Assembly: GCA_006176705.1 (NCBI GenBank)
Contig: QRFJ01000055.1
Location: 558,001-622,000 of the forward strand
Length of the DNA: 64,000 nt
Origin: Cocos nucifera
Taxonomy: Eukaryota; Streptophyta; Magnoliopsida; Arecales; Arecaceae
Direction of reading: 5' to 3'
The notes below the pieces were generated by a model. It saw only the letters and a program-made list of their open reading frames with translations, was not told where the DNA came from and made no database searches. Positions 44,518-55,432 of the stretch are shown here, one piece after another; position 1 is the stretch's first letter, and every line of letters begins with the position of its first letter. Both the position numbers and the translations under genes were made by a program.

Positions 44518-45564
44518 TGTTGGAGATAAACTCGCTCATGTTGAACTTCGATCGAAATGTCTGACCTTTGAATTGGTCCGTCTGATATCAGCGGCCAGGG
44601 ATGGGCTTCCACCGAATCCATAAGACCTTTCGGACTCCTTTAGCAATCAGACTCCTGTCAAATTTCTCCTTCAATCGGACTCCTTCAGCAGTCAAACTCC
44701 TGCCAGACTTCTCCTTCAGCTAGACTCCTTTAGCAGTCGGACTCCTATCGGACTTCTCCTTTAGTCGAACTCCTTTAGCGGTCGAACTCCTATCGAAGTT
44801 CTTCTTTAGTCGGACTCCTTCAATAGTCAAACTCCTGTCAGACTTCTCCTTCAGCTAGACTCCTTCAGTAGTCAAACTCCTATCAGACTTCTCCTTCAAC
44901 CAGACTTCTTCAACAGTCAGACTCCTGTCAGACTTCTCCTTCAATCAGACTCCTTCGATGGTCGAACTTTGGACAGGCTTCACCGCCAATCGAACTCTTC
45001 CCGAGCTTCTCTACCTATCGAGTTCCTCTTGGACTTCTCTTATCAGTTGCCCAAAAAGGCCTCGGCACCGACTCATGATATGGCAAATGATGGTTCAAGC
45101 ATGGATGATCTCAAGAACCTTTGAACTCCTCTAGAATGGTGTTAGCTATGAATTCTTCATTACCTGCAGCTATTCCATCCAAACTTGAGTTGTAAGACTC
45201 CAACAGACTGGCACGTCATGATAATAGATAGGTTCCTTCGTAACAAATCTCATACGGCCATGAATGGCCCACTATCAAGCAGTTACGGCTTTCGCTACCA
45301 GTTTGTTACGGGCTTCACCTATATAAAGGATCCTTCAGATATGCCTTCTTCTCCAAGCTTTTGATTTTTTTCTAAAAACTCTGCTAAAATTTTTCTGAGC
45401 ACTCTATTTCTATTGGTCGAAAGAGCTAACTTGATCATCGGAGGATCTTACCGGAGCCACCACCTCCGACTCTGGATGAGACTTATTTTGTAGGTCACCG
45501 ACGGTGACCTCATCTTCTCCAACTCGAGCCTCAATTCTGGTGACAACCAGATTTCACAGCAATA
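44518..45564 (+). repeat. 3' LTR of G1
   Basis: This 1047 bp copy starts TGTTGGAGATAAAC and ends CACAGCAATA. Its 45 bp unit array (about 44631-44965) is shorter by about five units than that of the 5' LTR. Substitutions are frequent, so the insertion is old. Confidence 0.88.
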
Positions 45565-45569
45565 TTTAT

Positions 45570-46449
45570 GATTAGATCAAACAGGCTCAATATTGAGTCT
45601 AGTTGTAGTTGGTCACATCAACTCATATTTGATATGAATTGATTAAACTTAAGACCTAATTTGGCTCAATAGTTTGAGCCCGAGTCACTAGGCTGAGATA
45701 TTCAATTCTAATTGACTTATTGGTTTCTAAGGCAACTCTCGATTGGTGGTTTTTAATTAGGATCATGCTTACCTGGCCAACTTGGTCGATCAAGTCTCGA
45801 ATAAGGTTGCTTAGCCATTCATGTTCACCCATGTCGACTAGGTTAGTCAGACATGAGATTATGCTGACTCAATTTAGATGAGACCTGAACTCAAACTTTC
45901 TCATAAATATTAAGTCCTAAGTCTTCCACCACTATAGGAGTATGGGCATCCTACTAGTGTTGATTATTCTTGGCTAGTTATAGTGGCTTAGTTGCACCGA
46001 AGATGCAACCACTCTATTAACATGAGATATTGCTAGGTAATGATAGGGTTGGGCCCAATAACCAGGTATGGTGAGGGACCTTATGATGGCTTTACCTATA
46101 CATTGAATGATGGATCTGACTAAACTAAGGATTGGGCCAACAACCAGGCATGTTGATGCTTTATGATTTAGAGATGAATCGATGCATCATGCCTAGAAGT
46201 ATTGGATAATTATTATCCACTCATCATTATAGCGTGTCACCAATATCTGTCAGGTGAAGTGCATGCATATTGGTGGGACAGCAATATCCACTAGAAACCT
46301 TGGTTGCATAAAGGTTCCCGCATCTCCATAGGGAATGTGAGAGATCCATGAGAATAGTGGGAGTATAATTTATTTCTTAAAATTTCTAGAATAAATTTTA
46401 AAATCTGAGTATGAATATCTAACATGAATCTTTACTCTTGCAGTTAACC
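45570..46449 (+). other. Leader of P, second part
   Basis: Untranslated sequence from the second TTTAT copy to the gag start. Phrases such as GGTTGGGCCCAATAACCAGG recur twice (about 46045 and 46130). It corresponds in position to the 1.9 kb leader of B. Confidence 0.6.
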
Positions 46450-46750
46450 ATATTAGCCTCTAACCCTTTAGCCTACATTCTAGAGTCCAACATATTGATT
46501 GGCCTTAGCTACAAAGACTAGTTCAAGAATCTCAAAATTATCTTGAATTTAGAGAAATTGGACTATGTACTCGATCAGGACCCTCCATTTTACTTGACTA
46601 TCCAAGTGCTCGTCAGATGGCAGCATAAGAAAATCTATATGGAAGATGATAACAAGATTAAGAGTTACATACCGGCTCCAATGTCAAATGACTTGCAAAG
46701 CCAACATGAGGATATACCTACTGCTAGGGCTATGATTACTTACCTGTAAG
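46450..46750 (+). pseudogene. Copia gag, 5' part, broken (element P)
   Basis: By alignment with the B gag (SNPLARILDTHRLTGPNYKDW), this frame reads SNPLAYILESNILIGLSYKD then a stop at the Trp. EKLDYVLDQDPP, then PMSNDLQSQHEDIPTARAMI, follow. The start codon position holds ATA, so ATG has changed to ATA, and the Trp codon has become TAG. Both are G-to-A changes. The frame is cut after TYL by a 0.95 kb insertion. Confidence 0.75.
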
Positions 46751-46755
46751 AGTTG

Positions 46756-47701
46756 TGTTGAGAAAGATGCCTCAAATTCTTCCACATTAAGCCCATAGCA
46801 AGATTTAGGATGATGAACGGAGTCCAACGAGTTTAAGAACACCCCAATCGAAGATCAGATGGCGAAGATATATGCGAAGGAGCATTAGAGAGGTCGCTGG
46901 AGTGGGGCCCATGGCCAACAGGTGACAAGGCCCGGCTTAGGTTGGCCGCATGGGCACGGGCCCAACCCTATGCAGCCCTACACGCGGGCGCACGGGCGTG
47001 GCCCAGCGTAGGTGTGTAGGCACGTGGGTGCACGGGCACGCGCGCACCTACCCGACCCTACATGGGGCCCAGCACGGGCATCCTGCTATGCACAACTTAG
47101 GTGAGTGCATGTGGGCCTAGGTGGCTTTGTTGACATAGGCTGATGTGATTTTTATCACGGTCCATGTGTGTTGTGTGCGTGGACCAGGCTTTCTCGCGGC
47201 GTACAGGAAGGATTTGCGCAATCGAGCGGTTGGGGTGAGTTACAGTCACTATCTGATGGCAGGAGGCTTGTTGTTGACTTTGGAGTTGGACTTTGATTCC
47301 AACATAGGAATGGACAAAGGCCTTTAAAAGCCCTGGAGCAGTTCGTGAATGGGTGTGGCATGGCAAGTGGCTATTTGGCAGAGGACCTAAGATGGTAGAG
47401 AGCAGAGAGAGAGCGTCAGTAGACAACAGGAGTAGGAGCTTTGGACAGACAGCTAGGCATCGGACTATGGTCATTTTAGGGGTCTCTAAGAGAGAGTTTG
47501 GTAAGGATAACTTCTTATTGAGAGGATTATATACGTGAGTTGAGAGTAGAGAATCTCCTCTTGTATCTCTTCTTTTTTCATAGTGAAGTTTTGTATACCC
47601 TATGGAGGCGAGCCTTTGGGCTGATCCACGTACTTGGTTGTGTTCATATTTTATTTTCTTCTTTTTTTCTACTGCAATATTTCGATACTAGATCCTTAAC
47701 A
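46756..47701 (+). mobile_element. LTR-sized insertion in the P gag (solo LTR or truncated element)
   Basis: It starts TGTTGAGAAAGATGCC and ends GATCCTTAACA. AGTTG precedes it (46751-46755) and follows it (47702-47706), as for a 5 bp target duplication. A T-rich U5-like tail (TCTACTGCAATATTTCG) precedes the end. However, TTGTATCAGAGTG, a primer-site-like sequence, follows at once, and gag homology resumes only near 47735. It may therefore be a truncated 5' end (LTR plus primer site plus about 20 bp). A GC-rich patch at 46890-47090 repeats GGGCACG-type words. Small frames inside are not genes. Confidence 0.6.
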
Positions 47702-47734
47702 AGTTGTATCAGAGTGTGCTGATATCCCAATAAA

Positions 47735-48290
47735 TTGTATGGTGAGCAGAGCCATGCTGCACATTTTGAAGTCTCCAAAAGATATTTTAATATCAAAATG
47801 CACGAAGGATAGTTAGTGCACGATCATTGCTTGATAATGAACAAAAATATTGAATAGCTTGAGAAGCTAGGTATTCCTATTCATAGGGAGCTGCAAGTAG
47901 ATTTGATCCTTCAGTCCCTTACTGGTTCATTTGCTCAATTCATTATGAATTATAATATGAACAAATTGAACTACACTTTACCTGAGTTGTTGAATATGTT
48001 GGTAAGTAATGATGGGATCTTGAAGAGTTCAAAGGGCACTATTTTAATAGTGGAGCAGACACCTTCCTTCAAGAGAAAGTCTACTTGGAAGAAGAAGAAG
48101 TCTATGAAGAAACAAAAAAGAAAAAACAAGCTAAAGAAGAAGGACACTCCAAAGAAGGTGGTTGCTGGCAAGAAAAAGTATTTCCATTACAATGCTGATG
48201 GCCATTAGAAGAAAAACTATCCGCTATACCTAGAGAGCCTGAAGAAACAAAAGGCAGACACATCTTCGGAAGGTAAGTTCAACATGCTCG
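47735..48290 (+). pseudogene. Copia gag, 3' part with zinc knuckle, broken (element P)
   Basis: Gag resumes with GEQSHAAHFEVSKRYFNIKM and continues through LILQSLTGSFAQFIMNYN and a Lys-rich stretch (about 48060-48165). The knuckle follows as YFHYNADGH-stop-KKNYP. In B this is CFHCNSDGHWKRNC, so three Cys became Tyr and Trp became a stop, all G-to-A type changes. The RNA-binding function is lost. Confidence 0.8.
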
Positions 48291-48690
48291 TTATTGAATC
48301 TAACCTTATGGTTTCCTCTACTTCTAGTTGGGTCTTGGACTTTGATTCGAGTACTCATATATGTATTTCTATATAGGGTCTGATAGAATGTAGAGGACTA
48401 AGAGAAGAAGAAATGATCCTGCACATCGACAAAGGAGCAAGGGTTGCTACAATCATCATTGGAACATACCCTCTATGATTACCTTTAGAATTTAGATTAG
48501 TTCTTAGAGATTGTTATTTTGTACCTATAGTTAGCTGAAATTTAATTTCTATGTCTGTGCTAGCACAGGAAGGATTTGAATTTAATTTTAATGAATACTT
48601 TTATTCTATATATTTGAGAAATAAATTGATTGCAAGAGCATTTTTAATTGACAATCTTTATTATTTACATGTGAAGTATACGTGAACATT
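48291..48690 (+). pseudogene. Copia protease region, broken (element P)
   Basis: MLVIESNLMVSSTSSWVLDF then DSSTHIC contains the protease site, with Phe-Asp in place of the DSG of B. Two stops and a frame change follow. The end (NKLIARAFLIDNLYYLHV) leads to the integrase. Confidence 0.75.
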
Positions 48691-49475
48691 AACGAGCAAT
48701 TAGTGAAAGCCATAGGATATAAAAAACATAAAAATGATCTAAACTACAAGTATATGTGGTACTTTAGACTTGGTCATATTAGAGAAGACAGGATTAACAA
48801 ACTAGAGAAGGATAAGATCCTTGACTCACTGAGTTCTGAGGCATGACCAGCTTATGAATTCTACCTTCAAAAAAAAATGATTAAGTTATCTTTTATAGGA
48901 CATGGGGAAGGGCCACTGAATTACTTGCCCTGGTATACACTGATGTGTGTGAGTCATTTGATGTGTAAGCCAAGGGTGGTTATCCACACTTCATCATCTT
49001 TACTGATAATTATTCATAGTATGGGTATATGTTTCTTATGAGACACAAGTTTGAAGCCTTTAAAAAGTTTAAAGAATTTAGACATAAAGTTGAAAAACAA
49101 ATAGAAAACCTCTTAAGATTCTTTGATCAAATCGAGGAGAAAAAAACCTTAGTGGAGAATTTATGGGGTATCTCAAGGACTGCAGCATAGTCTCATAGTG
49201 GACTCCTTCTGGTATGCCTCAGCTCAATGGGTTATTGGAAAGGATAAATAGAATCCTATTGGATATGGTCTAGTCCATGATGAATTTCACTGACCTACCT
49301 ATGTTTCTTTAAGAACATACCCTACAAACCTTCATTTATATTTTAAATAGAGTTTCCTCTAAATCCATTCCTATCACACCATATGAGATATGGCATGGTA
49401 AGAAATTGAATCTTAGCCATCTCAAGATTTAGGGTTGTCTGGCTCATAAATAGACAACAACGGATAAGTTAGAGT
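48691..49475 (+). pseudogene. Copia integrase, broken and cut by B (element P)
   Basis: RLGHIREDRINKLEKDKILD (HH part of the zinc finger), then a decayed core in several frames, MPQLNGLLERINRILLDMV (about 49220-49270, the final catalytic Glu region), TPYEIWHGKKLNLSHLKI and TTTDKLEL at the end. Element B starts at 49476 inside this last block. At least three frameshifts are present. Reverse transcriptase of P is not seen in the window. Confidence 0.8.
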
Positions 49476-51758
49476 TGAAGGAAAATCCTGATTTCCCGGT
49501 CCAGGTTCGTTCAGATCTGATCAGATCAAGAGATATATTTCAAAAATTTTCTCTTGATCTAATCAGATCTTGATATGTTTCAGATCTGATTCTTATTATT
49601 TTAATAAATAAAATAAAATAAGATAAATTAAATCAAATTTAATTTACCTGATTTGGGTAATCCTATTACCCTGTTGATGATCCTGTATTGCAGCGGAAGG
49701 TTCTGGATCTTAGCCACGCAAGCGCCTGGCCTCTACCGGTATCCACTCGGGTTGGATCTGGAGATCCTCTTCTTCTCTATCACACCTCCAAAAATCAGAT
49801 CTGGATCTGATCTGGAGGATCTTCAAAACTCTTTTGAAGATCTGCAGTCGTCCTTTGCAGCAGCGCAGCCTTCTTGCTTTTGATCGCCTTTCTTTGATCT
49901 GAATCGCACCAACCAAGTCCAAAACTCCTTTTGGACGTGGAGAGCAAGAGGGAGAAGAAGACTATGGCATGGAGAAGGAGGGGAGAGGCAGCCTTGGGGC
50001 ATGGGAAATCTCAATTGAATCACTTTTGAGTTGGGCGCAGGGTCTTATTTATAGACTAAGCTTGTGATCCAACTCCTCTTCCTTCCCAACCAATCACAAC
50101 CCTTTGTGAAATCAGATCTAAATCTGATTGGTTGGGAATAGAGACCCCTGGATTCCTCCTTAGAGGGCGCCTAAGACCAGTCAAAGTTGGATTCTTAGTA
50201 GAACTCTAATTGGAATCCAAAAAGGGAGGATGGAGTCCTTGTCCAACAAGGACTCCTAGGCGCCTCCAACTTGGGCACACGCCTAGGGTGGCGTGCGCCC
50301 TTCTCCTTGCCAGGTTCTGGCAGGGGGACAGGCCCCCACCAGCTCTCCAATAGGTGCATGACATGTGGTCAAAAGTCAAAGTGTCAATGGTCAACGTTTG
50401 ACCAGTCAAAGGTAGACTTTTGACCAAAGTCAAAGAACAAGAAATGGCAGGTGACCAAAAATGGCAGGTAATGTCTTACAAAATAAGACAACCTTTTCTG
50501 ACTTGGACAACCTCCAGTCAGACCATATGAAGGCCTCTGATTGAGCACAAACTCCTTTGGCTCAGTCAGGACAACTTATTTATGATAGTAAAAGAAGAAC
50601 GTTAGGTTCAATCGAGTGCTAGCACGATTTCCTTGAACCTAATTGAATCTCATTCAGATCAATTGAACTAGATCAGTTCAATTGATGATCACCAGATTCA
50701 AACCCTTGTTTGTGTGACCCAGTTAGGTTCAGTTCTGTATGGTAATGGGATATGTCATGATCTCTATCATCGACATCATCGAAACTCCTTTCGATGGATC
50801 AGAACTCTTCTGATTCGAACAGCTAGAATGATCGATCATCTAAATCATTCTAATTGCTCCCAAAATCCACCAGTGACACCTAGCAGTATATGGTGGCAAC
50901 CCATCAGAGCTGAATGCGAACCTCTTGGTGCAGCTACCTGTGTGATTAAGTTCTTCTATCTTGAGCCCCGATCAGATTAGGGTTAAGGTGAACTCGTCAA
51001 ACCCTAGTCTCTGTCATATGATGTAATCATTCGATTCGAGTCCAATGTGAAAATCTAAATAGAAACTCTTTCTATTATTTCACTCTGCCATGGCCATGGG
51101 ATTTCTGGACTTGATTCTCATGATCATCATAGGGCTGCTCCTCTACCACCGAGGTAGATAGATTCCATCTTGATGCAATCCAGTTCCTACAATGAACATG
51201 CTATAGCCAACATACACCTCAGGGTTCCATATGGCTAGGAGACCGAGTAATGGTGTAGTCAAACTATAACACCCTCAAGGTGAACTGCCGATGCATCTCA
51301 GGTCAAAGAACCAGACACACTACTGCAGCATCGAGTCAGTCATTGACGAGAAGGTAGACTCCCTAATGACTACTCGAGGTGGTCACGCTCAGTGCCCTCG
51401 TTCTCTAACGAGTACCTGTACTCTCGCTCCGGTGTCTCCACACCGTAGACTCAAGACTCATCTACTAAAGAGAAGCGATTGTACACCAACCTTCCGGATC
51501 AATCACCATCCTCGTGATGATCCTATGGTCGGGAGCTGTTTATGAGTTAATAATGATTATTCATGTCTTAAATTTTCAACTCTTGAAAATATGAATTATC
51601 ATTACCATTAACTCAAAGGATGTATCACAGACACTAAATACACATATGTGATAGAAAATAACCCATTTTATTAATTATAGTCAAAATTATAATTTTGCCC
51701 CTAGAAGTGTATTACAAGTGTCAGCCAATTCTGGCTTCTAGGGCACATATATCTAACA
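49476..51758 (-). repeat. 3' LTR of B
   Basis: 2283 bp, starting TGAAGGAAAATCC and ending ATATCTAACA on the plus strand. The left flank is AGAGT in the P integrase; no matching right flank survives. Confidence 0.9.
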
Positions 51759-51772
51759 ATCTCCCACTTGTC

Positions 51773-53395
51773 CTAAAGCCAATTGGCTACAAGTCTAAGT
51801 CCCATCTTCTCAAGGTGGGCTTCGATCTTCTGCTGGCCCAACGGCTTTGTAAGTGGGTCTGCCACATTATCTGTGGAGTTGACTCTCTTGACCTCGAACG
51901 TAACCTTTCTCAAGGTAATCGTGGATGAGGATGGATATCACCAGTTTGCTTGGAACTCTTCCAGCTGACAGCACCACCATTGCACACAAACAGACTGCCA
52001 GATGTCGACTTTCGATCATCTATATCGGACATGAAATCCGAGTCTGTGTATCCCTGGACTTGGAGTTCTCCATTACCAAAGACCAACATCATATCCTTAG
52101 TTCTTCTCAAGTACTTAAGGATACATTTCACAGAAGTCCAGTGTTCTTCACCTGGATTTGACTGATATCTGCTTGTGACACTCACAGCATGGGCTATATC
52201 AGGTCGTGTACATAGCATGGCATACATGAGGCTCCCTATTGCAGAAGCATAAGGGATCTTGCTCATGCGTTCTATTTCCTCAGGTGTGCTGGGGCACATC
52301 TTCTTGGAAAGATGAATACCATGTCTGAAGGGTATTAATCCCCTCTTAGAGTTTTCCATACTAAACCTCTTTAGTACTTTCCTCTATGTACATCTTCTGT
52401 GAAAGTCCTAGCATCCTATTCGGTCTATCCCTATAGACCTTAATTCCTAGAATAAAGGATGCTTCACCTAGGTCTTTCATGGAGAATTCCTTGGACAACC
52501 ACATCTTGACTGATGTCAACATGGGAATATCATTCCCAATAAGGAGGATGTCATCCACGTACAATACGAGGAAGACAACAGCGCTCCCACTGACCCTTTT
52601 GAAAACACATGGTTCCTCTTCATTTTTGATGAAACCAAACTTTTTGATCACATCATTGAAACGAGTGTTCCAGCTCCGAGATGCTTGCTTAAGTCCATAT
52701 ATGGACCTTTGCAGCTTGCAAACCTTGTGATCAGTATCACTGGATGTGAAACCTAGCGGCTGTTCCATATAGATATCTTCCTCAAGATATCCATTTAGGA
52801 ATGCCGTTTTCACGTCCATTTGCCATATTTCATAATCGAAATAGGCTGCAACGGCAAGCAATGTGCGGATGGATTTTAGCATAGCTACTGGGGAAAAGGT
52901 ATCCTGATAGTCAATGCCTTCGCGTTGACTATAACCTTTTGCCACCTAGTCTAGCCTTGAATGTCTCCACATTCCCATCTGCACCAATCTTTCTCTTGAA
53001 GATCCATTTACACCCAATAGGTACTATACCTTCTGGTGGATCTACCAAGGTCCAGACTTGGTTTGAGTGCATCGAGTCAATTTCTGACTTGCATTGCCTC
53101 TAGCCATTTCTCGGAGTCGATATCTGATATCGCCTCGTTGTAGGTTTTGGGATCATCACCATGAGCACCATTACCTATGAGGAACATTTCCTCTACGTCC
53201 TCTGAAATAATACCTAAGTATCTTTCAGGGGGACGGGAAAACTCTTTCCGATCTACGAGGTGGAGGAGGTAGTGTTCTTATTGGCTCAACCTGATTTGGT
53301 TCCAATTGGTCCTTAGCTCGTTGTTCTTGTGAGACTTTCTCATCAAGCTTAATCTGCTTTCTGATCTATTTTCCAATGCCGCTATCTTGAATAAA
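51773..53395 (-). pseudogene. Copia reverse transcriptase and RNase H, broken (element B)
   Basis: The reverse transcriptase blocks (QMDVKTAFLNG, LYVDDILLIG) are intact in 52361-52945. A deletion of about 200 bp near 51935, relative to A, joins RNase H directly from the DRKSTSG block to its distal end and removes the MEAEYIAASEA block. One-base changes near 52378 (ACTTTCCTC) and 52946 (CCACCTAG) shift the frame. The polyprotein stop is at 51773-51775. Confidence 0.88.
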
Positions 53396-54220
53396 CTATT
53401 TTTCAAGAAAGATGGCATGTCGACTCACAATCACATTGTGGTCTTCTGGAATGTAGAAATAGTATCCTAATGACTCTTTAGGATATCCTATGAATCGAGC
53501 TCTAAAGGACCTAAACTCTAACTTGTCCGCTTGTTGTCTTTTGACATGAGCCGGACAACCCCAAATTCTGAGATGACTCAGACTTGGTTTCTTACCGTGC
53601 CATATCTCATACGGTGTGGTAGGAACGGTTTTAGAGGGAACCCTATTCAGTAGATAGATTGAAGTTAACAATGAAGTGTCCCCAAAGAAAATCAGGGAGG
53701 TCTGTGAAGCTCATCATGGATCGAACCATATCCAATAGAGTCCGATTTCTCCATTCTGAAACCCCGTTGAGTTGAGGTGTTCCTGGTGGAGTCCATTGAG
53801 AGACTATGCCATTTTCCTTAAGATAGTCTAGGAATTCCCGGCTAAGGTATTCACCTCCTCGATCTGATCGAAGAACCTTAATGGGTTTTTCAGTTTGTTT
53901 TTCTACTTCATGTCTGAATTCTTTGAACTTTTCAAAAGCTTCAGACTTGTGTCTCATAAGATACACATACCCATACCTAGACAGATCATCGGTAAAGGTA
54001 ATGAAGTAGACAAAATTGCCTCTAGCCGGCACATCGAATGGGCCGCACACATCAGTATGTACTAGGGCAAGGAGATCTGTGGCCCTCTCCCCATGTCCAA
54101 CAAAAGGGAGTTTAGTCATTTTGCCTTGAAGACAAGATTCACAAGTTGGATATGACTCAAAAGTCAATGGACTCAATAGCCCATTTTTCTCCAATTTGTT
54201 ACTATCCTATCTTCGTTTTG
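53396..54220 (-). pseudogene. Copia integrase, broken (element B)
   Basis: It ends at the same TAG (53396-53398) as in A and C. The triad blocks HTDVCGPFD, RSDRGGEY and NGVSEWRNR are present, with Arg to Trp after the Glu. A single-base insertion at about 53675 (ATGAAGTGTCC against ATGAATGTCC in A) splits the frame. A deletion at about 54221 removes the N-terminal zinc-finger start and joins it to the protease region. Confidence 0.88.
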
Positions 54221-55432
54221 CTATATTTGGACCATCAATATCTGATCATTAATAAGGAAACCATTTGCAATTTTATTTCTTTCATAAAGAATGTTACAAT
54301 GGTCCTTAAAGAAGGTGATCACATAACCTTCTTGTGCTAAGCATGAAACAGAAATCAAATTCCTGCTAGCTGCAGGCACTAACAGAAAACTAAGTCTAAA
54401 CCAGATGGTAACAGAGGGTATGTTCCCACGGCTACTGCAGCAACTCTTGTTGCGTAGGATCATGTCTCCATCCCTCAGCCTCCTGCTATCCTCAAGACCC
54501 TGCATAGAAGTGCACAGATGAGCACTAGAACCAGAGTCAAGCACCCAACTGGATGCAGAAGAAACCGTAAGGTTAGACTCAATAACGAGCATACCTCCAG
54601 AAGGACCTTCCTTCTTGTTCTTCAGGGTGGCCAGGTAAGTAGGGCAGTTCCGCTTCCAATGGCCGTCGCTGTTGCAATGGAAACACTTTCCTTTGCCATC
54701 GGCCTTTCTTCTTCGGTTCTGCCTTCTTCTTCTTTGATCCTTCCACCTTTTGCTTTTTCACAGACTTCTTTTTCTTTCCATAAGACTTTCTTTTGGAAGA
54801 AGTCCGTTCCATAGCAAGAACTGAGCCTTTAGAACCTTTCATAGAAAGCTCAGCGGTAACCAGCATATTCATTAATTCGGCCAAGGAATTTTGAAGTTTA
54901 TGCATGTGGTAATTCATGATGAATTGCCCATATGCATCAGTCAAGGATTGCAGAATAATATCGTTCTGCAAGTCCAAGTCCTAACTTCACACCGAGCTTC
55001 TCAAGCTCTTCCATGTCCTTGATCATTGTCAGACAGTGATCTTGGACTGACTGCCCATCACGCATCTTAGCCTTAAAAAGTCATTTCGTGACTTGATATT
55101 TGGCTGCGCGACTCTGTTCACCAAACATCTCCTGCAGGTGAGCCAACATTTGGCGAGCAGTCCCGATATCTTCATGTTGGCGCTGGAGCTCATCAGACAT
55201 CGAGCCCAACATGTAATATCTGGCCTTATTATCTTCGTCTATCCATTTTTCCAGAGACGCTCTCTGTTCAAGTGGATGGACGGGCTGGTAAGGTGGGAGG
55301 GTCCTGGTCCAAAACATGGGTTAACTTCTCGGAACCCAAAATAATTTTGTAGTTCCTGAGCCAATCTTTATAATTGGGTCCAGTCAGTCTATGTGTGTCC
55401 AGGATACGTGCCAATGGGTTGGACGCAGACAT
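54221..55432 (-). pseudogene. Copia gag and protease, broken (element B)
   Basis: The ATG is at 55432 (MSASNPLARILDTHRL). Gag blocks SMSDELQRQHEDIGTARQM (55081-55317), IILQSLTDAYGQFIMNYHMH and a Lys-rich linker follow. The zinc knuckle CFHCNSDGHWKRNC is at about 54640-54690 in a shifted frame. The protease is SWVLDSGSSAHLC at about 54530-54560, with DSG intact. A TGA at 55081-55083 and at least two frameshifts break it. This is the best gag and protease view for family A. Confidence 0.85.

Larger units (their letters stand above)
32771..45564 (+). mobile_element. G1: Tat-like Gypsy retrotransposon with antisense ORF region
   Basis: The 12.8 kb element has LTRs (32771-34041, 44518-45564), 5 bp target duplications, a primer-binding site, gag, a complete but broken pol (protease, reverse transcriptase, two RNase H regions, integrase), a ~117 bp tandem array, a long antisense coding region and a polypurine tract. 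The plus-strand gag-pol with a minus-strand ORF before the 3' LTR is the layout known from the Tat group (Grande, RIRE2, Retand). Many stops make it inactive. Confidence 0.9.

Noticed and set aside
47097..47474. Minus-strand frame of 125 codons
   Set aside because: It falls inside the LTR-sized insertion in P; no homology recognised, and overlapping frames on both strands are of similar length.
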